A stretch of DNA of 64,000 nucleotides from Siphonodentalium dalli (GCA_032622095.1 CP136066.1:227670961-227734960), one strand, 5' to 3'; shown: positions 14,030 through 23,115, numbered from the stretch's first letter. Numbers and translations: made by a program. The notes: generated from the sequence alone by a model not told the origin.

Positions 14030-14286
14030 ATTCGTACTTGGCCTGTATCATCAGCTGGGAAATACACATACCAACTTTGGTTCAGATCAAATAATCCAAA
14101 CTGGAGTTATCGATCGGAATAATGTTAACAGACGCCAGGACGGCCCGACGGACGGCTCAACAGATGGACAGACTGATTACATAATACGATCTTTTTTTTA
14201 AAAAGGGCGTATAAAAATAATTGGTGACTCGAAAATTAAATGAGCCTTTAAACAATAATATCTCAACACGAGTCAACAGTCTTAAT
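14030..14286. other. Non-satellite flank, no gene seen
   Basis: Unique-looking sequence after the satellite edge. It includes a CGGACGG/GACAGACTG-rich stretch at about 14136-14175 of the kind found at the ends of degenerate invertebrate repeats. Satellite reading frames run a short way into it and stop. Nothing supports coding. Confidence 0.6.
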
Positions 14287-14611
14287 TTAACCCTTTACCC
14301 AACAGAACGGCCCTGTGCCAATGCATTCTCTTATATATGCGAGTCGACCATAGGTCGCCTCCATATATAAGAGAATGCATTGGCTTAACACATTAAAAAT
14401 TATAAAATTGTTAAAGAATATAAGATTATTTTTTTTTAGGCCAATGCATTCTCTTATATATGCGAGGCGACCTATGGTCGACTCGCATATATTTATATTA
14501 TTTTGGCAAGAATATAAGATTTTTTTTTTTTAGGCGAATGCATTCTCTCATATATGGTAGGCATATTTAAGAGAATGCATTAGCACAGGGTTTTCGCAAA
14601 AAAGGGATAAT
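14287..14611. mobile_element. TTAA-type (piggyBac-like) MITE, right end degenerate
   Basis: Starts with TTAA then CCCTTTACCCAACAGAACGG, the same terminal repeat as the complete copies at 22582 and 27362. It holds three copies of the palindromic cassette (GCCAATGCATTCTCTTATAT...), at 14317-14384, 14440-14510 (right half lost) and 14532-14586. The expected right terminal repeat is missing. The end instead reads GCACAGGGTTTTCGC, as in a related family, so this copy looks recombined or chimeric. Confidence 0.75.
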
Positions 14612-14762
14612 CATCAAATCACATCTCAATGACCCATGAACCAGTCTATTTTGATGAAATTGGACAACCTAAAACACCTAGTATTATATAAGATAGGATA
14701 CTGCCTAATATAACAATGTCATTTCATATTAATAATATTATCGAATAATTCTTTTATCACAG

Positions 14763-14856
14763 GGAAATCCATGTTTCAACGACCAACCAACAATTGGAAC
14801 ACAGTGCAAATGTCAGCTGCCATATTGGGGAAGATGTTGTCAGTTGGACGCACAAG
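14763..14856 (+). CDS. C-type lectin gene, EGF-like exon (exon 1 seen)
   Basis: Exon of 94 nt between a TTTTATCACAG acceptor and an AAG|GTATCT donor. It reads 31 codons plus one base, starts in phase 0 and ends in phase 1. The peptide has the cysteine spacing C-x10-C-x-C-x7-C-C with the local motif CKCQLPYWGRCC, which matches the C-terminal half of an EGF-like module (C-x-C then a glycine-containing loop and a final C). The last base joins the next exon to give GAC (Asp) in frame. In the family such modules precede lectin domains in secreted or membrane proteins. The signal peptide and any earlier exons are not visible here. They would lie beyond the satellite or outside the window. Five cysteines is an odd number for EGF, so the domain call is tentative. 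The splicing call is firm. Confidence 0.72.
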
Positions 14857-14889
14857 GTATCTATCTAATCATGCAGTGTAAATAATACT

Positions 14890-15060
14890 CCTGTATAGAG
14901 CCTCACACGGACCCAAGCAGACGATATTCATCAGTACATTGATCTCTGTCAGTGAGAGCTTTCCAATGAATGGCAACAAGCCATATTTCCGACTAAATCC
15001 TGAAAAATTACCCATAATTCTGCTGTGGTTAATGAGCCGATTATTTAGAGCATTACTGTA
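14890..15060. mobile_element. Half copy of the TA-type (mariner/pogo-like) MITE, next to a GAGCCTCACA-type fragment
   Basis: 14948-15060 is the right half of the palindromic MITE seen complete at 18372 and 24739. It runs from the central AGTGAGAGCTTTCC to the terminal GCATTACTGTA. Immediately left (about 14890-14945) is a fragment of the GAGCCCCACA...AGCAGACGA element found in tandem at 36.4-37.3 kb. Both sit in intron 1 of the lectin gene. Confidence 0.75.
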
Positions 15061-15324
15061 GATTTCTCATATTAAAATGTACCTGTCCACATTTGCAGTA
15101 CGATTAAAACTTACACATCAGTATTCAGAATCTTGGTGGGATTTGAAATCCAGATTAATATATTTAATACATTTGAATTTTTTTTTTTGCCTACCCTATT
15201 TTTAAACAAACTAAAAACAATTTGCCAGATTAATTCCCCCCCCCCCCTCCCACCTCGCCTAACTTTCAGCGCAAAAAAAATATGCAAACCAAGTAATAAA
15301 AAATGAAATGCTACTTTGTTTCAG
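15061..15324. other. Intron 1 remainder with poly-C tract
   Basis: No feature beyond homopolymers: poly-T near 15181 and poly-C at about 15236-15247. The poly-C is one base longer in copy 2 (near 61976-61988). A CTACTTTGTTTCAG acceptor closes the intron. Confidence 0.6.
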
Positions 15325-15534
15325 ACTGCCCATCATTACATGACTACTCCCTGTACAATCTAACTAACTCAAATGTCTGTCTGAAATATTTCGGCGACAC
15401 GTCAGGTGATAGGATGAACTCCACCGACGCCATGGAGTACTGCGCCAATGAAGGCGGGCACCTGCTGGTCTTAGAAGATCAAGTGATGCTGGATGACGTC
15501 AAAGTAATTCTCACCGGACTAGGCAAAACTTCAG
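15325..15534 (+). CDS. C-type lectin domain, N-terminal half (exon 2 seen)
   Basis: Exon of 210 nt, phase 1 to phase 1, with acceptor TTTGTTTCAG and donor TTCAG|GTAAAT. It encodes the first half of a C-type lectin-like domain: an opening DCPSL, then a NVCLKYF strand, a conserved EYC cysteine on the first helix (DAMEYCANEGGHLLVL) and a following acidic helix. These are the N-terminal extra cysteine pair and the first cysteine of the long-range disulphide. NLT and NST are potential N-glycosylation sites. An in-frame ATG lies just upstream at 15303, inside the acceptor region. It is not a credible start because it would put the polypyrimidine tract into the protein. The donor is followed by 14 more donor-like repeats. 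If the exon extended past the first donor, it would reach TAA within five codons. Confidence 0.85.
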
Positions 15535-15710
15535 GTAAATTCAGGTAAAACTTCAGGTAAATTCAGGTAAAACTTCAGGTAAAACGTCAGGTAAATTCAG
15601 GTAAAACTTCAGGTAAAACGTCAGGTAAATTCAGGTAAAACTTCAGGTAAATCGTCAGGTAAAACTTCAGGTAAAGCGTCAGGTAAAACGACAGGTAAAT
15701 TCAGGGTCGG
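15531..15710 (+). repeat. Minisatellite of 15 splice-donor motifs (CAGGTAAA)
   Basis: The exon-intron junction TTCAG|GTAAA is repeated as 10- and 12-bp units (GTAAATTCAG, GTAAAACTTCAG, GTAAAACGTCAG and variants). I count 15 CAGGTAAA motifs, then TCAGGGTCGGG ends the array. Measured from the first donor, the later ones lie at +10, 22, 32, 44, 56, 66, 78, 90, 100, 112, 124, 136, 148 and 160. Every longer exon would carry the in-frame TAA at 15546-15548. Confidence 0.95.
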
Positions 15711-15767
15711 GATCCTAATATAATTAGATCACCAGAGAAGAAAAGCATGCATACTATTATGATCATG

Positions 15768-15848
15768 CCCTGTGCCAATGCATTCTCTTATATATGCGAG
15801 TCGACCATAGGTCGCCTCGCATATATAAGAGAATGCATTGGCCTAACA
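15768..15848 (+). mobile_element. Solo palindromic cassette (CCCTGTGCCAATGCATTC type)
   Basis: Near-perfect palindrome of about 70 bp (15774-15842), preceded by CCCTGT and followed by CTAACAA. The arms are GCCAATGCATTCTCTTATAT... and the inner stem is CGACC-ATA-GGTCG. It stands without a recognisable TTAA terminal repeat nearby. Downstream AT-rich sequence contains the GTTAAAGAATGTAAG motif that also separates paired cassettes elsewhere. Confidence 0.85.
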
Positions 15849-16068
15849 AATTTATATTATTTTTTATAATTGTTAAAAATTGTAAAAAAAAAAATTAAAT
15901 GATAAAATTGTTAAAGAATGTAAGAAATAATAAAAAATTTTTTTAATAAATGTAAGAAATAATGATAAATGAAAGTGTCAATGACACTGTAGCTCAACTT
16001 GGAAAGGGAATAATTTCATGTGTTAAAGTCAATGGAGTGATTAGGAATGTGGAAAGTTGAAAGGCATA

Positions 16069-16735
16069 GTTATGCAAAGAGTAAAATCTAAGATGACCGC
16101 TGGCAGCCATGTTTTTTTTGCCAAATGATCCCAAAAAGACTCGTTCCCATTTACATGTCATTATTAACATCCAGTACAAATTTCATGAAGATCTGACAAA
16201 AGCTACGACCTGTAGGCCGCGCCAAAGGATTTAGTCATGCAAAGAGTTAAATCCAAGATGGCTTCTGGTGGCCATTTTTTTTGGCCGAATGACCCCAAAA
16301 TGACTCGTTCCCATCTACATGTCAATATTAACATCCTTGACAAATTTCATGATGATCAAACGAGCAGTATGACCTGTAGCCCGCACCAATGGATTGAATT
16401 TTTAAATCCAAAATGGTGGCTGGTGGCCATGTTTTTTGCCGAATGACCCCAAAATAACTCGTTCCCATCTACATGACAATGTCAACATTCAGTATAAAAT
16501 TTCATAAAGATCGGACCAAAGGTACGACCTGTAGCCCGTGCTAATGGATTGAATTTTGAAATCCAAGATGGCCGCTGGTGGCCATGTTGTTTGTCCGAAT
16601 GACTCCAAAATGACTCGTTCCCATCTACATTCCAATTTCAACAGCCATGACAAATTTCATGATGATCAGACTAAAGGTACGACCTGTCGCCCGTGCTAAA
16701 GGATTCAGTCATACAAAGAGTAAAATCCAAAATCT
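16069..16735. repeat. Degenerate tandem repeat, about 153-164 bp, four copies
   Basis: GACTCGTTCCCAT recurs at 16138, 16302, about 16455 and 16612. Each unit also has AAATCCAAGATGGC, GGTGGCCAT, CAAATTTCATGATGATC and ACGACCTGTAGCCCG. It lies in intron 2 of the lectin gene. Short open frames here are fortuitous. Confidence 0.85.
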
Positions 16736-16989
16736 CAAAATCTATGCCTTCCAATATTTTTTTCCAACAAACTATAAGGAATGAAGAGTTTGAAAAGTTG
16801 TGTCATTAAATATACGCTATTGAATACACCAAAGAGTCTTAATTTATTTATCTGGGACTATTTCTTAACCCGAACAAACGCAGAGTTAATCGAAACATCA
16901 CTCCATGCCTTATAGAAGCCTATGTTAGTTTCGGGTCCTATTTGTTGATTTAAGTATGTTTTGTCAAGGTTTTGGACCATGTAATAAAT

Positions 16990-17150
16990 AGAATCTACAA
17001 CTCGTCCCCAGTTTATAGCAGAATTAACAAAACTCGTTGAGTAAATTCGGTCTGGACCGAGTAAATTAGGTCTGGACCGAGCCTTTCCTAATTTACTCGA
17101 CTCGTTTTGTAAATTCCGCTATAAACTGGGGGTTCGTTGTAGATCCTCTA
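16990..17150. mobile_element. Foldback/MITE-like inverted repeat
   Basis: The left arm has ATCTACAACTCGTCCCCAG, TTTATAGCAGAATT and CTCGTTGAGTAAATT. The right arm repeats these as reverse complement (AATTTACTCGACTCG, AATTCCGCTATAAACTGGG, TTCGTTGTAGAT). The centre has a duplicated GGTCTGGACCGAG. No clear target duplication was seen. CTTGT repeats follow at about 17262-17287. Confidence 0.8.
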
Positions 17151-17450
17151 TATATGACCATAACCTATTCATATTTTCTTTATTTGTGTTGGGAATAGTA
17201 GACGGCGCTTACCAGTGCAGTCAAATTTCACTCTTAACAATATCGCAGCAAATGAACAGTCTTCTTGTCTTGTCTTGTCTTGTCTTCGTAAATCCCTGCG
17301 TTTATTTGTCGCAGCACCTCTGATTCGGTTGAGTCAGAGTAATTTTGATTTCTTTGATTTATATTCTCTATATACACTGATTTCATATAATCTGAATTTC
17401 ATATAATGATTAGGATCGGTAAAGAACTGGAATAATGAAATGGGAATCTT

Positions 17451-17795
17451 CTACTGACATCTGGTAAGGATTGAGGAGCGGATGCTATGGAGCCTCCCAA
17501 TATATTGTCTGCTCCACATCTCAATAGAATTTAACGTCAACTGATCCATGTGTAGGTCTAACATCTCCACTATTACTGACATTGAACAGTCCAATATGAG
17601 CTGAGTTAGTAGATTAGAATCTGCCAGTATGTTAGTAAGAGTAGAGTCAGGGATAATAGATTGCAGTTTTATGATTGCCTTCTCTCTTGCATCAATCATT
17701 TGGTCATGCCTGCAGGCTGTTAGAAAGTGCTCCCTTGATTCTTCTCCATCTTCCGACAAAATACGTTGTAAAATCTTTTGCGCCAGCTTTGTTGT
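17451..17795 (-). pseudogene. Possible 3' remnant of a non-LTR retrotransposon reverse transcriptase
   Basis: A minus-strand open frame of roughly 100 codons contains SEDGEESREHFLTACR followed by a mixed helical tail. A pattern like E-x3-HFL-x2-C is typical of the Cys/His segment at the C terminus of many LINE-type reverse transcriptases. The two upstream cysteines expected for that segment are not present, and the frame is closed by a stop near 17796. No polymerase or endonuclease motif is visible nearby. This is a recognition by pattern only and could be wrong. It lies antisense within intron 2 of the lectin gene. Confidence 0.4.
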
Positions 17796-17799
17796 TCAA

Positions 17800-18164
17800 T
17801 AATATTACTAATATATGCCTTTCTAAATGACAATAACATGATGACTCAATCGCTCCTTCATAACAACATTTAAATTAATTGAATGCTAATTGAGTTGCTT
17901 ATCGTGTGCCGTCACGATTAATCATTCTCCTAGACAAAATATATGTATGATACCGAATTAGTGCGAGACTAATTTTGAATAATTTTTGTGAAATTTGATT
18001 TTGGATTATCCCTCTTTTATCAAATTCACAAAAAAGTAATGGTTATATACCACTATAATAGTGAAATTCAGGATGTGCCTGGCCTGATAAATATCATGTT
18101 TTTTAAAACCGCCATTCAATTAGATCTACTTTTAAGCTAAATTTCTCATTTTATTTACATATAG
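17800..18164. other. Intron 2, last part; no feature seen
   Basis: AT-rich sequence without repeats I recognise. It ends in a TTTATTTACATATAG acceptor for exon 3. Confidence 0.6.
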
Positions 18165-18367
18165 GTGCAACCTGGATTGATGGCGAAGTAGACACTACCA
18201 ATGGCACAGTTTACTTATGGAGCGGACAGCCAGCTCCATTTATCCCGTGGTATCCAGGTTATCCTGAAGGTGGTTCTTGGCAGTGGAAAGTGAGGCTCCA
18301 AGTAAATACGATGGAGTTCAAAAATGGGTATGGAGGTGTGAGCTATCCCATAATATGTCAGCTCTGA
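18165..18367 (+). CDS. C-type lectin domain, C-terminal half with stop (exon 3 seen)
   Basis: Exon of 203 nt entered in phase 1. The join to exon 2 gives a Gly codon (G|GT), then ATWIDGEV, WSGQPAPF, WYPGYPEGG and a final YPIICQL before TGA. The WI-x-G, W-P-G and P-I-I-C patterns mark the second half of a C-type lectin-like domain. The EPN/QPD and WND calcium-site motifs are absent, so calcium-dependent sugar binding is not supported. Both inner-disulphide cysteines are missing. Between 18286 and 18339 another frame is open and restores WVWRC, and a Cys codon would need one more base after TG at 18284-18285. I infer two compensating frameshifts. The protein may still fold, or the copy may be decaying. 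Confidence 0.75.
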
Positions 18368-18371
18368 TTAC

Positions 18372-18604
18372 TACAGTAATGCCCTAAATAATCGACTCCT
18401 TAACCGCAGCAGAATTATGGGCAACTTTTCAGCATTTAGTCTGATGATTGGGGACCATCAAATCTGGCTTGTTGCCATTCATTGGAAAGCTCTCAGTGAG
18501 AGCTTTCCGATGAATGGTAACAAGCCATATTTCCGACTAAATCCTGAAAAATTACCCATAATTCTGCTGTGATTAAGGAGTCAATTATTTAGGGAATTAC
18601 TGTA
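18372..18604. mobile_element. TA-type (mariner/pogo-like) palindromic MITE in lectin 3' region
   Basis: Flanked by TA on both sides, with terminal repeats CAGTAATGCCCTAAATAATC and its complement. The whole element folds back on itself around CTCTCAGTGAGAGC. It begins four bases after the lectin stop codon, so a transcript using this stop would carry it in the 3' UTR. Confidence 0.88.
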
Positions 18605-18635
18605 GTTCCAGATAAAAATGTATGTAATTTCAAGG

Positions 18636-18641
18636 AATAAA
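18636..18641 (+). promoter_or_regulatory. Candidate polyadenylation signal AATAAA
   Basis: AATAAA about 270 bases after the lectin stop codon, just past the MITE. No independent evidence of use. Confidence 0.35.
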
Positions 18642-18688
18642 TCTGTCTACAACTGACAGGCACACTCTATCCAGACTTGCATCTGCAA

Positions 18689-19067
18689 AAATAAAAGGTC
18701 AGCTGACCACAGTGTCCCTCCCGACAACGTGGCAAGTCTGGAAAAATAAAAGGTCAGCAGACCACAGTGTCCCTCCCGACAACGTGGCAAGTCTGAAAAA
18801 ATAAAAGGTCAGCTGACCACAGTGTCCCCCGACAACATGGCAAATCTGAAAAAATAAAAGGTCAGCTGACCAGTGTCCACCGACAACGTGGCAAGTCTGA
18901 AAAAATAAAAGATCAGCTGACCACAGTGTCCCCCCCCCCCGACAACGTGGCAAGTCTGAAAAAATAAAAGGTCAGCTGACCAGTGTCCCTCCCGACAACG
19001 TGGCAAGTCTGAAAAAATAAAAGGCCAGCTGACCAGTGTCCCCCGACAACGTGGCAAGTCTGAAAAA
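18689..19067. repeat. Minisatellite, 47-57-bp units, block A
   Basis: About seven units with AAAAGGTCAGCTGACC, CAGTGTCCC and GACAACGTGGCAAGTCTG. Units differ by presence of CACA or CTC. The GGTCAGCTGACC core is a perfect 12-bp palindrome. Confidence 0.92.
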
Positions 19068-19495
19068 ACGAGAGGTGTGACTGTCCCAATGGGACTACGG
19101 ATACCCCCCGTTTTTAAAATACTAAGATGTTTCACATGTCAGTAAACATTTAGTTAAAATAATAAAATAACAGTTCCCATTGCAGGTGTACCACCATAAC
19201 CCTAATCTTAAACCTATTGACCGAAAAATGTAGGAATAAAAGCTCGGACAAAATTATACATGTTGCGAAAAAGAATTAAGTCGAAAAAGGGGGGATAACT
19301 CCACCAAAAAAAGTCCGACAGACATCATAATCGCAGGTGCACAGGTTCCCATGGTGGTTGATGTCTGTGCCAAGTTTCACGGAAATTGATCAAAAAACGA
19401 CTGAGAAAAACTCCGGACAAATTTGTGTCCACGGACGGACGACGGACAAGCTGACTCCAGTATACCCCCCCCCCTAACTTCGTTGCGGGGGGTAT
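19068..19495. mobile_element. Insertion splitting the minisatellite
   Basis: Unrelated sequence separates two blocks of the same minisatellite. Its ends carry GGGACTACGGATACCCCCC and CTCCAGTATACCCCCCC...GGGGGGTATAAT, and the right end includes a GGACGGACGACGGAC stretch. It resembles a degenerate interspersed repeat, but I cannot name the family. Confidence 0.5.
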
Positions 19496-19808
19496 AATAA
19501 AAGGTCAGCTGACCACAGTGTCCCTCCCGACAACGTGGCAAGTCTGAAAAAATAAAAGGTCAGCTGACCACAGTGTCCCCCGACAACATGGCAAGTCTGA
19601 TAAAATAAAAGGTCAGCTGACCACAGTGTCCCCCAACAACGTGGCAAGTCTGAAAAAAAAAGGGTCAGCTGACCACAGTGTCCCCCGACAACATGGCAAG
19701 TCTGAAAAAATAAAAGGTCAACTGACCAGTGTCCCTCCCGACAACGTGGCAAGTCTGAAAAAATAAAAGGTCAGCTGACCACAGTGTCCCCCGACAACGT
19801 GGCAAGTC
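19496..19808. repeat. Minisatellite, block B
   Basis: Same unit as 18689-19067 (GGTCAGCTGACCACAGTGTC and GACAACGTGGCAAGTC), about six copies. Confidence 0.92.
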
Positions 19809-19844
19809 GATGCCGCTTTGTTAAAGAAATTAAAAAAAATGTTG

Positions 19845-20390
19845 AAATGTTCTAAGTCGAAAAGGGTTAATATAATAACTCTGTAAAAAAACAATCCATC
19901 ATCTATATACATGTTGCACATCTCCAATATTTGTGTAACAATACTCGGAAGTTTAAAATATCTACGATCAAAACTGTAGGAGGAGTTGATTACACCATGA
20001 GGTGCCCTCATACAGAAAAGTATAAAATGTTGGAATTTTCTAAGTCAAAAAGGGTTAATAACTCTTGTCAAAAAATGCTTTTCCGTCATCTATATACATG
20101 TTGCACATCTCCAATATTTGGGTAACAATAGTCAGAAGCTTCAAATATCTACGGTCAAAACTGTAGGAGTTGATTACACCATGAAGGTACCCTCATACAT
20201 AAAATTATAAAAAATATTGAAAAGGGTTAATAACTGCGTAAAAAAACAAAAACAAATTCCATCATCTATATACATGTTGCACTTCTTCAATATATGGGCA
20301 ACAATATTCTGAAGTTTCAAACCTCTAGGATGAAAACTGTAAGAGGAGTTGATTACACCATGAAGGTACTCAAAAGTGTTACGGACGGAT
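19845..20390. repeat. Degenerate tandem repeat, about 180 bp, three copies
   Basis: TCATCTATATACATGTTGCA recurs near 19898, 20086 and 20263. Each copy also has AACTGTAGGAGGAGTTGATT and ACACCATGA. It ends in a GACGGATGGACAAACG stretch. Confidence 0.85.
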
Positions 20391-20503
20391 GGACAAACGC
20401 ACAGACAAACGAACATATTGCCAGCTCAGATTACTATCTTGTTTTGTTTATCTTTGTTCATCAGGAATGCATGAATGTACAGGCGCAGTTCATGATATCA
20501 TTC

Positions 20504-20782
20504 TTAACTATTTCATGGCGGTAGCTGCGCTGGTGCAGCATTAATGATCGTGTGTATTAACAATCCTATGCCACTGCATTCTCTTATATATGCTAGTCTC
20601 GCATAGGGTGCCTCGCAAAAATAACAGAATGCACTGGTTTACAAGGTCAAGGTAAATATTGTTAGGCCAATGTATTGTCTTATATATACGAGGCTCCCCA
20701 TGGGAGACTCGCATATATAAGAGAATACATTGGCACAGGGTTTTCGTGAAATTTTAGGAAGCTCCAGTCATGGATGGGTTAA
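20504..20782. mobile_element. TTAA-type MITE, GGAGCTGC-family
   Basis: Bounded by TTAA on both sides. The left end reads TTAACTATTTCATGGCGGTA and the right end TCCAGTCATGGATGGGTTAA. It holds two degenerate copies of the palindromic cassette (about 20570-20640 and 20664-20737), the first with GCCACTGC in place of GCCAATGC. Confidence 0.75.
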
Positions 20783-21244
20783 ATATGTATATACATTTAA
20801 TACATTCTGTTATTGTAAAAATTATGATCAAATATATTTTTCACGAATACATTACTACTTTCAGTTGACAACTCTTGGAGTTCAGAACAAAATTTATATT
20901 TTCTATGGAATAAACTGGTTTATTGTCACATTTGTGACATATTACTGTTATTGGGGTATTTATGCAGCGGGTCAACAACGCTAAACCCGTTATAGAACAA
21001 TATTAACACAGGACTTTGATGTAAAGCAGCATTGTCCCAACCGATTTGACTAGCTGGGTTACATGAAAGGAAACTTAGACTTTAGTACACCGGAGTTGAT
21101 AATACAATGTTTTGGAGCTTCCTCCTTCAATATGGCATGATATATTTTACATAATATGATTGGGGGGGGGGGGGTTTCAAAAATTAAATGGGCCTTTAAG
21201 ACTATTTAAGACTATAAGTCTATAACATTAGCTCACTAACTGCG
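20783..21244. other. No gene or repeat recognised
   Basis: AT-rich intergenic sequence with a run of G at about 21162-21173. Short open frames only. Confidence 0.5.
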
Positions 21245-21700
21245 GAAAAAACAAGGGGTACGCATCTAAGATGCTATGTCGAGTTTATTGGCAGTCGAAA
21301 AAAACTTCTGCCAATAACTTGGCAATAAGGCCCACAAAAGTTGGACAAACCTGGTTTTCAAACTCGTCCAGAGATATTGTTGCAAGAGACTCATATATCA
21401 AATATGGTTTGAATCAGTTAATATTTGTTTCAGTTATCATGCTAACGGTGAAAAAAAAATGCTAAAAATAGACGAACAAAGGCCCATAACTCCGGGTAAA
21501 AAATCCGGACAAACCTGGTTTTCGAATTCGTCCGAGATTTTGTTGCAAGAGACTCATATATCTCAAATATGGTTTGAATCAAATATTTTATTCAGTTATC
21601 GCGTCAACGGTGAAAAAATGCAAAAAGATGCAAAGATGGATAACTCTTGTCAAAAAGTTTGGACGTGACCCATTTTCTACAGGCAGTAAATAGTCATTGG
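21245..21700. repeat. Degenerate tandem repeat, about 164 bp, two to three copies
   Basis: GGACAAACCTGGTTTTC occurs at 21343 and 21507. Each copy continues with TTGTTGCAAGAGACTCATAT, ATGGTTTGAATCA and AACGGTGAAAAAA. A partial third copy starts near 21640. Confidence 0.8.
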
Positions 21701-22581
21701 GAGCAACTCACATACCAAATTTGTTTTTAATCCGTTCACAAATGTCAAAGTTATAAGGCGTTCTTTAGGTCCGACTGATCGCCCGCCTGCCAACCGTCCC
21801 TCGTCAAACCATAAGTCGAGTTTTTTTTATAAACTTGACTAAAAATAGTACCATCAGGTCACGTTTCTGTTTGGAGGGGGGGGGGTGGGTTGTTAGTAAG
21901 TTGACAAGGGCCAAAGACATCAAACTCAATAACTGTGTTTCATCAAATTTATTATGATTGAAAATGAAACATGATGCGCATTAATGAGAGATGGACAAAC
22001 TGATTATATAGAACTGTTGTTAATGGACGAGAGTTCATTCACTCGTATGAACAGGTCCGTCAAAGAAAAAACATATTTCTAGTTCAGGTTTCACCAGCAC
22101 CCAATTCATGATTTTCAAGAATATTTCCTGAATTGTTTTGTACATTTTTCATTTTTTTTAAACCAACACATTTCAATGTGGTTGTTAAATGGAAGAAAAC
22201 AAAATTATTTTAATTTTGAGTCCATACCTGCCAAATACATGTAACCTGAACCAAACATTGAATTTTCTTTGGCAGCACATCCTACATTCAACTATTATAT
22301 TTATGAACCATACTATATTGACAATTAGTGAACTTGATAAGAAGCCAAATATATATTTCACAACGGAAATGGACAATCCCATAATTTGTGCAAAGACAGG
22401 GGAATGGTGGATTTGGTACTATCAAATTCGAAGACATTGTGACTCGAGGGGTGAGGTTACTGCGTTTTCAGATATTTGAAGTTTTGGACGAGGAACCAGT
22501 CTATTCAGGAAGAGATATTGAGTGCCAAAGAAACAAGACGCCAGATTCGCATAAACAATGACAGATGGCAATTTTCATTTA
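21701..22581. other. No supported gene
   Basis: Contains a G-rich run near 21876 and scattered short open frames. One plus-strand frame at 22189-22479 ends with DNPIICAKTG, vaguely like the end of a lectin domain, but nothing else around it fits. Confidence 0.4.
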
Positions 22582-23045
22582 TTAACCCTTTACCCAACAA
22601 ACCGGCCAAAAACGCCCAAATAAAGCTTCAACAGCCTAAAATATCTTCGGTCTGTCTCAATATCACCATACAAATATGGATATCATTGGAACCGGTTCAT
22701 CGACCACATTGTGATGGTTACAGTTATGCCCTGTGCCAATGCATTCTCTTATATATGCGAGTCGACCATAGGTCGCCTCGCATATATAAGAGAATGCATT
22801 GGCCTAAAAAAAATCTTTTTTAACACTTTTTACCATTTTTTCTTACATTCTTTAACAATTTTATAATTTTTTCTTACATTTTTTAACAATTTTTATAATA
22901 TTTTTCTACATTCTTTGACAATTTTATAATTTTTAATATGTGTTAAGCCAATGCATTCTCTTATATATGCGAGGCGACCTATGGTCGACTCGCATATATA
23001 AGAGAATGCATTGGCACAGGGCCGTTCTGTTGGGTAAAGGGTTAA
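22582..23045. mobile_element. Complete TTAA-type (piggyBac-like) MITE, 464 bp
   Basis: TTAA target sites on both sides. Left end TTAACCCTTTACCCAACA, right end TGTTGGGTAAAGGGTTAA. Inside are two palindromic cassettes in opposite orientation (22734-22802 and 22946-23015). Between them is an AT-rich spacer of about three tandem TTTTTCTTACATTCTTTAAC units. TTAA plus CCC-starting termini are the hallmark of piggyBac-type elements. No transposase is present. Confidence 0.88.
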
Positions 23046-23115
23046 GAAATTACATCAACATCGAGACGAAATTCAGTTATTAAAATGTACGTTTGCTTCC
23101 ATGAAGTAGAAACTT

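Larger units (their letters stand above)
1..17260 (+). repeat. Copy 1 of a ~46.7-kb tandem segmental repeat (partial)
   Basis: This stretch recurs at 46353-64000. It contains satellite array 1, lectin exons 1 and 2 and intronic repeats. The true left boundary lies outside the window. Between 14030 and 17260 the two copies look identical except for one extra C in copy 2 in the poly-C tract near 15236-15247. One substitution separates them just inside the array edge (13994, T against C). Confidence 0.9.

Noticed and set aside
15303-15548. Stand-alone 81-codon gene beginning at ATG 15303
   Set aside because: The ATG lies upstream of the acceptor and would translate the polypyrimidine tract. The frame ends in the donor array. 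It is an internal exon.
22189-22479. Possible second lectin exon (DNPIICAKTG)
   Set aside because: No conserved W, cysteine pair or matching splice sites around it. The similarity is limited to a few residues.
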